The position numbers and the translations under genes are program-made. Below are positions 20,082-28,071 of a stretch of DNA of 64,000 bases, in pieces. Location: positions 915,770,979 through 915,834,978 of the forward strand of contig CM062815.1 of NCBI GenBank assembly GCA_031772625.1, given 5' to 3'. Position 1 is the first letter of the stretch, and the number at the start of each line of letters is the position of its first letter. Source of the stretch: Pinus tabuliformis. Taxonomy: Eukaryota > Streptophyta > Pinopsida > Pinales > Pinaceae. The notes beneath the pieces are model-generated. The model worked only from the letters and a program-made list of their open reading frames with translations, made no database searches and was not told where the DNA came from.

Positions 20082-21794
20082 GTGGAGTCAATGGGGAAAC
20101 TTTTAAGGGCTGAACCAGAAGGTTCAAAATTCCTGGAAGCATACCCTCAAGTTAAGGAGGCATTGCAGAGAGCCAACTGGCTACAGTGCATCAAGAAATT
20201 TAAAGGCTATCACAAGGAGGTTACTAAGGCCTTTGCAAGGTCATTCAGAGATAAAGACAGTCAAGTGGAGGTGGGTGATTTAACGTTTGCAGTCTCAGAG
20301 GGCAGCATAGCACAAGCTACATCTCTCCCACAAACCGGTGAAAGGTGGTTTAAGAACCGGTCAGTTCAAGGTCAACAATGGAAGCAGATTTTTAAAAACC
20401 CAGGTATGGATACCAGTGTCTTCACAAAAGGAATTCATGTCTCTCATGTTAAGGAAGAATGGAAAATTTTACTGTTGTTAGTGCAAAAAAATTTCACGTG
20501 TGAAGGGAGATTTGGGGTATTATACGTTTATCATGGTAAAATTATGCTGCAATTTCAAGGAGAACATGATATAAATCTTCCCTACTTTCTATTCCAAAGC
20601 CTTAGAAAAATGTGTTCCATGGCCCAAAGGAATCCACGAAACGTTGAAGCATATCTCTGTCATCATAGTCTTGTTAAGTTGTTAGTGGAGGAACAATTAA
20701 AAGCAAAACGAGACACATGGGAGAAATTTCTTGTAAGAAATCATTTTGAAGAACCTGGAGAAACCTCTGTACCTAGGAAAAGTAGAAGAAAAAGAAAAGA
20801 GGATACCACTGAAACTGATATCTTAGAGGGAACTGTCCAAGGACAGATTGAAGAGGAAACTGAAATACATCAGTCTGAACATGAGATGGAGCCTGAACCT
20901 ACTGTGGACAGTGATCCAATAGCTCAAGGGATTATCACACAAACCCTCTCAGAACTTGCCCAAGAAGCTGCCCAGAAGATAAAAGAAAATAAGAAGAAAC
21001 AAAAGCAAGACAAGGGAAAATCTATAGTTCAAGAAATTTATCAAACTCCAGAGACATCTAGTGAGGAAGATAGTCAACCCTTAGCACAAAGGTTGGCCAA
21101 ACTCCATGCAAAAACTGCCCTTTCTAAGGAAATAAAAGTGCAGAAACCAAGGAAAAAGGCACAAAAAGAAACACAGAGTGTTACCAATGTAAGAAGGAGC
21201 AGCAGATTGCAGAATAAAGGGAGAGCCACAAGGACACTTTTCATTGATCTAAGCACACCTGAGAAGGGTGCTATAAAATCAGACCTTGAGGATAGTCCAC
21301 AACGTGATGCAGCTACTCCTCCAAGGGAGGACAGTCCATTTCAGCCGGAGTTTGAAACTGAAATTGAGCATGAACACAGTCCAAGGAAGTCACCAATTGT
21401 TGACCCAGTTCAACAAGAGGTGTACAACTATTTTGAAACATTGGAGCAGAACACTGCTGGCCCAAGTAATATCATACCTCATGAGCAGCAAATAGACATA
21501 CTCAAACAAGAGATCTATGAACTTGAGGTGCTAAATCGCCACATTAAGCAGAAAAATGAAGAAATGAAGCAGCAAGCTGATATTGCCAAAGCAATCCAAG
21601 ATAACACCATGCTTCACATGAGCATGTGGCAGAAGAAAAATAGCAGACTCAAGAAGAAGTGTAGAAGGCTAAACAGAGCCTTAATCAATTTGAAATTCAG
21701 ATGCATGTTCAAGAGACCAAAAGTTAATGTCTCCACACAGAGGAAGAAGAGGAGATTGGATGTCTTAGCAGAGGCATCCCAACAGGTGGATTGA
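20082..21794 (+). CDS. 570-codon ORF in the env position of the Athila-like element, function unknown
   Basis: The start ATG follows 'AGCCGTGGAGTCA'; the ATG at 20091 is another candidate. The N-terminal 230 residues look globular (SIAQATSLPQTGERWFKNR near 70-85; VLYVYHGKIMLQFQ near 147). The middle 230-440 is Glu/Lys-rich and of low complexity, with basic runs such as KSRRKRKED. Residues about 465-540 are predicted coiled coil by heptad pattern (ILKQEIYELEVLNRHIKQKNEEM), followed by a very basic tail ending KKRRLDVLAEASQQVD. I see no signal peptide or transmembrane segment, so an envelope role is not supported. It is intact, unlike gag-pol. Similar 'GE.WFK' ORFs occur beside plant retroelements as far as I recall. 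Confidence 0.72.
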   Translation: MESMGKLLRAEPEGSKFLEAYPQVKEALQRANWLQCIKKFKGYHKEVTKAFARSFRDKDSQVEVGDLTFAVSEGSIAQATSLPQTGERWFKNRSVQGQQWKQIFKNPGMDTSVFTKGIHVSHVKEEWKILLLLVQKNFTCEGRFGVLYVYHGKIMLQFQGEHDINLPYFLFQSLRKMCSMAQRNPRNVEAYLCHHSLVKLLVEEQLKAKRDTWEKFLVRNHFEEPGETSVPRKSRRKRKEDTTETDILEGTVQGQIEEETEIHQSEHEMEPEPTVDSDPIAQGIITQTLSELAQEAAQKIKENKKKQKQDKGKSIVQEIYQTPETSSEEDSQPLAQRLAKLHAKTALSKEIKVQKPRKKAQKETQSVTNVRRSSRLQNKGRATRTLFIDLSTPEKGAIKSDLEDSPQRDAATPPREDSPFQPEFETEIEHEHSPRKSPIVDPVQQEVYNYFETLEQNTAGPSNIIPHEQQIDILKQEIYELEVLNRHIKQKNEEMKQQADIAKAIQDNTMLHMSMWQKKNSRLKKKCRRLNRALINLKFRCMFKRPKVNVSTQRKKRRLDVLAEASQQVD

Positions 21795-21831
21795 GCTGTG
21801 TTTTCATTGCATGAGGACGTGCAATACCCTC

Positions 21832-21843
21832 GTAGTGGGGGTA
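21832..21843 (+). promoter_or_regulatory. Polypurine tract of the Athila-like element
   Basis: GTAGTGGGGGTA immediately precedes the 3' LTR start TGTAGAGCC. Confidence 0.8.
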
Positions 21844-23698
21844 TGTAGAGCCTCTACTCTACACCTACTTGTCTACCATTTCCCTCAGTTTTTCCTCATC
21901 TTTTCTTCACTTTTGCCTCATTTTCACTGTAAAACCACCCAGATCATTGCATTAGGTGTCATTAAGCATGATCAAGTAAGTTTTGCTAATGGATGACTGT
22001 TTGTTTAGATTTTGACTTACCTGCAGGAATTCCGCAGCTGTCTGGCAATCCCGCAGCCATTCAGCAATCCCGCAGCCATCTGATGATCCTGCAGCCTTTT
22101 TGTTAAACTCAAGGTTCCACGTGTCAGTTTGCTAAATGAGCCACATGGGCACTTAGGTATCAACGTGCTCGAGGTTCCTGTGCCATTTGTTCAACCATCC
22201 ATGTCATCCGTACCGCTGGTCAAAACTGGTCAAGTTATGGTCAAATAAAGGCAGCTCAACGGTGATTGTAAGCTGTTATGTCACGTCAGCTCAAACGGTG
22301 ACTTGTCCGCGTTTTGCAGGTGGTAGGGGACATGATCCAACATGGGATTCATTGCCCATGACGACAGAGCCTCTAGCTCATCCACGCAGCCTTATGATGT
22401 GTCAATGAACCTTAAATACGCATTACAGTTAGTTGTTTTTCAGTTATTAGCTGTACGTGTAGACCATCCTTCAGATGCTTATATATACCTGCGTCTGTGT
22501 ACGCTTATTTTACTTTTTAGTGGCTGTACTTTCTGAACTTGTGATAATTTTAAGAGCTTTTGCAAACTCTGTTTTTATAGTGCTATTCTAGCACTCTCTT
22601 TTGTATATTTCTGCAAATGGAGCAATAGAGATAGTGTTTTGAATTCATGATCGGAGAAACCACAGTTTAGGTTTTTGAATCAACGTTTCGAATCCCAAAT
22701 GGGATCCATCATCGGGAGAGATAGTGTTGTTTTGAAGCTTTCAGTTCCTTAAGTCTTCTTGTGGCTGAATGAGTAGAGGGCCCCTATTCATGTTAGCCTC
22801 TGTAAAGTATTTTATGTTCAGCATTTCTTTATTTTCTCAATCAGCATTTCTTTAAACATGTATAGTTTGATTTATCTGATTTCTTTTCTTTCACGCTGAT
22901 CAGTATTGTTTCCTTGCAGATTTTTAGCCCGGGATTTGTTTTTATGTTTGTGTATTTGCTTTACAAACTAATGGTATTTGAAGTTGACAGGTTCAAGTTG
23001 CTGCCTTTGTTCTTATAGCTGATTTTTAGTCGTATTTCTCAAAGTTTTGCTAACACATGAATGATCTTTTATCATAAATTGCTACCTTTTAAGGATCAAA
23101 ATACCACTAACTTGCAGTTGCCTTTGAGTGCTTTCTAGACTAATTTTTCACTAATTTCTAATCATACTTTGCATAGTACATATGGCAGAAGTAGAGAGTT
23201 AGAAAGAGAAAAACGTTATCACTAGTCTTTAAAGTATATCTTTCTTATTTTTAATCACTTTTCTAATTCAACTTGAGCTACTTCCTAATCATACTTTACA
23301 CAGCACTATGTGTTTGAAGTAGGGAGTTAGGGAGAGATAATCATTATCTTTGATTTTAAAAGTGACTTTCTTTTCTTTTATTTGCAGCAGCATGAATGGT
23401 GTCTAGTGCCATTGGAAGTGGTTATTTGCTTTTAAGTTATTTTCAAGTTATTTATTTCCTTCAAGCATTTCCTTTCAAGCAAGTAGTTAGCAATCACTAA
23501 TCACACACTACCACTCATCTGTTTATAAATCACCACTTCATTTTAGGAAGATAAATTAACCACAACAACACCCCCAATGATAAACAAAACTCTAAGAGGT
23601 TGCTTAAGTACATATAGTACACCTTCACTTCATCAGCTTACGAGCCCCGGGTTGACAATTAATACTAGCAATTTAGATAACACTAAATTGACTAAACA
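21844..23698 (+). repeat. 3' LTR of the Athila-like element
   Basis: 1855 bp, TGTAGAGCC...ACTAAACA. It is 90 bp longer than the 5' LTR because of an insertion at about 22639-22728 bounded by AGAGATAGTGTT on both sides (22627-22638 and 22717-22728). Confidence 0.94.
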
Positions 23699-23703
23699 GC
23701 TTT
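23699..23703 (+). repeat. Target site duplication GCTTT (right)
   Basis: Right-hand partner of 11117-11121. The leader of E2 continues at 23704. Confidence 0.9.
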
Positions 23704-25212
23704 TCATCCTCCTTGTCATCCCTTAGTGTGTACTTGACTGATAGCTTCTGATTTGGCCAAAAACTGTGAATTTTTGAGCAATCTGTGACTCGGAAACTGA
23801 GAAAAACGAAAGTTTCGTTCTTCAGTGTAGGTTGTGTGAAGGCTGTCTGCATTTCAGCGCAGTTCTCGAAGGGGCTACCTGCGCTGAATGTCAAACTGAC
23901 AGTGTACTACCTGCGCTGAACCAGTCTTGCCTTGTGCTACTGGGGTTTCCTGCTGTTTCTTGCCCTGTTTTCACCCTTGTTTTTGCAGCCTGTTACCAGT
24001 CAATGTACCCATCTGAAACCAACTTTCCTTGCCACTATTCCGCCTCGGTTGTATAAAGAAATTGTATTTGTTCTTTGTGTATTTCTTACATCATTTGCAG
24101 TTTCCGATAACGAAAGTGAACTAGTCTTGCTGTGGCCTCTTAGATCTAGACCTGTGATATAGTGTCGTTTTGATCTTAAGAGTTAGTTTGTTTGCTGTTC
24201 ATAGCTGATTGAGCTTTTGCTTTCGTCGTATGGTTTGAGTTTATATATTTCTAGTGTCGAAACAAGTAAATCTTAAGGTGTCTTTTGATTTTGGACAAGC
24301 TTGTTTTCTTTCACTTGAAATTGAATTCAAAGTTATACAACAGCTTTCTTTTTGTATCGCACAAACATTAAGAAAGAGAAAAGAAATACCTGCATTTTGC
24401 ATTTTTCATTTGATAAGTTTGTATGTTGATTTAGGGAAAAAGTGCATTAGTGTATGCTCTTTGATCTGTGTGAAAATATGTTGTCTTTCTTTTCCCTCAG
24501 TAGTTAAGATTTTCATAAGTCGAAAAGATTGAAAAAGCTTGCTTCTCATCTTAGACTGCATTTAGGAATTTGTATCAAAACATCTCGTGGTGAACCTTGA
24601 AAGGAAAACTTTAAAAAAGATCAACTTAAAATATATTGAATGAACCTAACAATGCTTTGAAACATAACGCAAACACATAGAGGTCTAAGCTAGAGACGTG
24701 TTTCGGCGTCGTTAAACGTAGTGACTGTCGATCTCGACGGAGGTGGGTGATTCCTCCTGAGAGTCGGTGGCACTAATACAGACTTGTGCTCCCACGTACC
24801 ATCGCGTATATATTGGGAGACCCCTATAGGCATATATATTTTATCCTTAGGAAGCCGTGTCAGCTGCCCTACTGATCGCAATGCAGTGAACACAGCATTC
24901 ACGAAGATCGACCACCCGTACCGTAAAACGTATTCTGTGGTTTTGCGAAAGGTTTGGCACACCCTCTGCCTAGATCTCCAGAGCAGTTTCTTTTGGCCTT
25001 TTTCAAACTCTATAACTGAAAAATTCCAACCGAGCATTTGTCACTTCGGGCTCGTTAATACATCGAAGGAGACTAGAGTCATCTTTAGCTTTTTCTCGAC
25101 TCTTTAAAAGTGAAAAAGCAAGTTGTGTCTAAAAGCGTCTAATAAAATTCATTCAATTCGGAAACACAAATTTCCCCTTTTAATATTTTGGTTGATCAAG
25201 TAATCCGCAATC
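23704..25212 (+). other. Second part of the E2 leader
   Basis: 1.5 kb of 5' leader, matching 40226-41700 of E5. It holds a perfect 10-bp hairpin TTCAGCGCAG/CTGCGCTGAA (23853-23862 with 23879-23888), a second CCTGCGCTGAA at 23910-23920, and near its end CGAGC/GCTCG and GAGTC/GACTC stems followed by TTAA-type tails (25033-25106). It is AT-rich with no ATG-initiated gene I trust. Length and position resemble the long leaders of Tat/Ogre elements. Confidence 0.75.
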
Positions 25213-28071
25213 GTGGAAGAAAGTCAATTGAAACCCCGTCGTTCGCGGAGGCTTACGAGTCAACCGTCTTTGTCTCCGGAATCGAAAACAGTACGGACAA
25301 AGCGAACTCGTTTAACCGGTTCAAAATATCCTTTAAAAGTTAGAACAAGTGTTCCAACTGCATCTGAGGTTCTGGTTACTCCAAACATTTCTGGAAACCC
25401 TGCCTCTATAGAAGAAGTTCAACAGCCACAGAAGGACAGTAATACTGATCCTAGTCTGGGGGCAAATACTTGTATAACTGAACCAGTTCCATCTGTAACC
25501 AGTCCAGAGAGTTTTGTTCCTCAAACAACTGTCGTTGTCGAAACAACCACTTCTTCGGCACCAGAAATATTTTACGGACCTGACGGTCTTCCTCTTCCAC
25601 CGGGTTTGATTGCGATAGAGGAAATCGCAGAGGATCCGAAAGCAAGTACTCCAACTCATTTTGGAGTCGGGGTCACTCTATTTCCTTCATCAGAAGTTAA
25701 TCCACCACAAGTGGAAGTCCCTGTAGAATCGCTAGGCAATCTATTGGATAGACTTAAGATGTCTGAACAACCGTCATCATCTAGGACTGTGTCAAATGAC
25801 ACAGCGACAGCAGAAGTCCCTGCCGTCACTCCAACGATGTTTGCCGGCATACCAGCTGTCCCAACTAGCTCACAACCGCTAGAAGGAGTCCACCAAGGGA
25901 CTATTTCGACAGTATGGTCTGTTCCAGTTTGTTCATCCGGAGTAATTCCCGGCAACTCTTATGTTGAAACTCACCAAATTGATCCATTTGGAGGTCAATC
26001 TCGGCACTCAATCCCCTTTAGTTCAGGATTGATACCGTATGGGGGGCAGTATGCTCTTTCATTACCCCCTCCGGGAGGGTACCCATACGTGAGTTCACAA
26101 CAATGTTCAGGTTATACTGGAATTGCATCAAGTAGTTGGGTACCTATGCTACCTCAACAACCAAGGGTTGTATATTCCATGCAACAGTGTGTACCTATGA
26201 CGAACATCCCAACCACACCGGCTATTGTAACAGTGTCACAAGTTCAAGCGATATCTGTTGCATGTCAACCTCAGATTTCTCAGGTTGTAATGCAACAGCC
26301 GCTTGACCATGGGTCACAACCACAATCGCCAACTGGTGGGACGACACAAGTACAAATGGGTACAATTACCCCACACCTCGGTCCAATGGTTAGCATGGCA
26401 CAACAAACCATGGCTTCACAACCATGGCTTGTGCAATACCAACAACCGCAATTCCAGCAGGTCTACCAAGGTTCTGAGCAACAGATCTTTGCGAATAGTG
26501 GACAACCGTATATCCAAAACGGTCAAAACCAACCGCTTTACAGTGGTCAAGTCCACCAACCGTATCAGTCATACCAACATCAATTACATTATGCTGGTAT
26601 GCAAAGGCCCACTTCTCAAGTGATTCCATCGTACCCTGGTTATGCTTCACCTAATCTGAATCAACAGTTACCATTCGTAATGACTTTAGAGTTACCCGAT
26701 TTACACCGGTTAACAAACGATCTGATTGCTTATGCCCCTTGGTGGCCAGCGATTCCTCATAAACTTCCATCTGACATTCCTAAATTCAATGGAAATCCAG
26801 GTGAAGACCCTTCGAATCACGTGATGACTTTTCATCTGTGGTGTTCGACGAACACCCTAAACGACGATTCGATAAGACTTCGCCTTTTTCAGAGGACATT
26901 GACTGGTCCAGCGGCTAAATGGTATATTGAATTACCTAGAGCCTCTTTCGACAATTTTAGTTCCCTAGCCACGACTTTCTTAAACCATTTTCAATTACCG
27001 ATAAGGTATGAAACGGGAACAGAAATATTAACCAACTTCAAACAGACAACTGCCACCCATATATCTGATCATATACATGAGTGGCGTCGTCGTCGTAGGA
27101 TGGTGAAAACATATGTTCCCGATCAGCTGTTAGCTGAATGGTTTATAAATTCGTTACTTCCGGCTATTACGGAAGATGTGGCCAAGGGGGGAGTCGTAAC
27201 AGAGGAGAAAGTTATTGCTCGTGCACAGTATTTGGACTTAGTTTATACTCAGTCCGGCACGCTCTACGACAAAATACCTGACGCCCCTAGACCGGAGTTT
27301 TCAATTCCTCCCCCTCCTAAATCAAATAGTGACTCTCATGCCGGTGACGGTGTGATTGGAACGGCAAACGCGAAATCGATAAAGGCTTCGTCAAAGAAAG
27401 CCCATAAGAATTCGGATCAAAATGCAAAAGAAGAAATTCTTGCTTCAGAAGTAAATTCCGTATCAGAAGATAGAGGCAAAGAAACCAATCAACCAGGAAG
27501 CAAGAAGAATCAAAACAGAGAGAAGAAGAAGAAACAGGGTGAGTCATCTCCTAGAAAGAATTCTTCGAACTCTCCCAGGAAAGAAAAACCAAAAAGTCCA
27601 TGTTTTATATGTGACGAGGATCATTGGACAGCAGACTGTCCATACAAAGTTGAGATAAAAAGATTCTTTAAGAGTCCGAAAAATCCAGCTGTGTTGACTG
27701 ATCCGTTTCCCAATCCAGGTCAAAATCTGGTTGATAGTGGAAATACTTCCTGGTGCCAGGTGCTAATGGTGTCGACCTCTGAGCAACGGGATGATGCTTT
27801 GATTTCGACAAGAAGCAAAGACTGCGGGAATCCGCAGTCGTCGAACGGCAAAGGAAGAGATCAACCAAGCAGTTCGACGACAACTTCGGCAGAAGTTATG
27901 CCACCATTCATTACAGGAAGCATTCCAAAGATCCATAGAAGCAATCATCCTCTCCAAAATATCGGAGTCCTTTTCCTAAAAGACCCTACTTTAATGGGTA
28001 CTCTTCCCTTACCGCCTCCAAGTAATCTGGAAGAAATGGCCGCAGTGGAATATGAAACCTTCTATTTCTAA
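25213..28071 (+). CDS. gag of E2, long intact frame with protease deleted
   Basis: 952 codons without a stop. The frame opens at 25204 and has no ATG until 25759 (MSEQPSSS), so translation starts there, at a non-AUG codon, or after splicing from upstream. The region 1-180 is Ser/Thr/Pro-rich with basic patches. Residues 200-490 are Gln/Pro-rich. The capsid-like core is about 505-680 (PHKLPSDIPKFNGNPGEDPS). A Lys-rich linker is followed by the zinc knuckle CFICDEDHWTADC at about 797-809. After 'AEVMPPF' the frame jumps to 'ITGSIPKIHRSNHP' and the shared end VEYETFYF: the whole protease core is removed in frame. Encodes Gag only. Confidence 0.9.
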   Translation: MEESQLKPRRSRRLTSQPSLSPESKTVRTKRTRLTGSKYPLKVRTSVPTASEVLVTPNISGNPASIEEVQQPQKDSNTDPSLGANTCITEPVPSVTSPESFVPQTTVVVETTTSSAPEIFYGPDGLPLPPGLIAIEEIAEDPKASTPTHFGVGVTLFPSSEVNPPQVEVPVESLGNLLDRLKMSEQPSSSRTVSNDTATAEVPAVTPTMFAGIPAVPTSSQPLEGVHQGTISTVWSVPVCSSGVIPGNSYVETHQIDPFGGQSRHSIPFSSGLIPYGGQYALSLPPPGGYPYVSSQQCSGYTGIASSSWVPMLPQQPRVVYSMQQCVPMTNIPTTPAIVTVSQVQAISVACQPQISQVVMQQPLDHGSQPQSPTGGTTQVQMGTITPHLGPMVSMAQQTMASQPWLVQYQQPQFQQVYQGSEQQIFANSGQPYIQNGQNQPLYSGQVHQPYQSYQHQLHYAGMQRPTSQVIPSYPGYASPNLNQQLPFVMTLELPDLHRLTNDLIAYAPWWPAIPHKLPSDIPKFNGNPGEDPSNHVMTFHLWCSTNTLNDDSIRLRLFQRTLTGPAAKWYIELPRASFDNFSSLATTFLNHFQLPIRYETGTEILTNFKQTTATHISDHIHEWRRRRRMVKTYVPDQLLAEWFINSLLPAITEDVAKGGVVTEEKVIARAQYLDLVYTQSGTLYDKIPDAPRPEFSIPPPPKSNSDSHAGDGVIGTANAKSIKASSKKAHKNSDQNAKEEILASEVNSVSEDRGKETNQPGSKKNQNREKKKKQGESSPRKNSSNSPRKEKPKSPCFICDEDHWTADCPYKVEIKRFFKSPKNPAVLTDPFPNPGQNLVDSGNTSWCQVLMVSTSEQRDDALISTRSKDCGNPQSSNGKGRDQPSSSTTTSAEVMPPFITGSIPKIHRSNHPLQNIGVLFLKDPTLMGTLPLPPPSNLEEMAAVEYETFYF

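Larger units (their letters stand above)
11122..23698 (+). mobile_element. Athila-like LTR retrotransposon nested in E2 (12.6 kb)
   Basis: It has two LTRs, a tRNA-Asp PBS, a gag-pol frame, a further ORF after integrase, a PPT and a 5-bp duplication. The tRNA-Asp primer site, the D-L-G protease, the integrase wording 'WALDFVGPINPPS' and the extra downstream ORF fit the Athila side of Ty3/gypsy. By eye the LTRs differ at roughly 25-30 of about 1765 aligned positions plus one 90-bp insertion, so it is younger than E2 but not new. Three stop codons make it defective. Confidence 0.93.

Noticed and set aside
20082-21794. Calling the extra ORF an envelope gene
   Set aside because: It has the env position but no signal peptide, no hydrophobic membrane anchor and no cysteine pattern. 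The charged low-complexity middle and coiled coil argue against it.
24784-25107. Open frame of about 107 codons in the leader (also 41286-41615, and minus 33884-34210)
   Set aside because: It opens with TTG, not ATG, in E2 and E5, overlaps the hairpin stems, and the opposite strand is equally open. Best explained by recent common ancestry of the copies.
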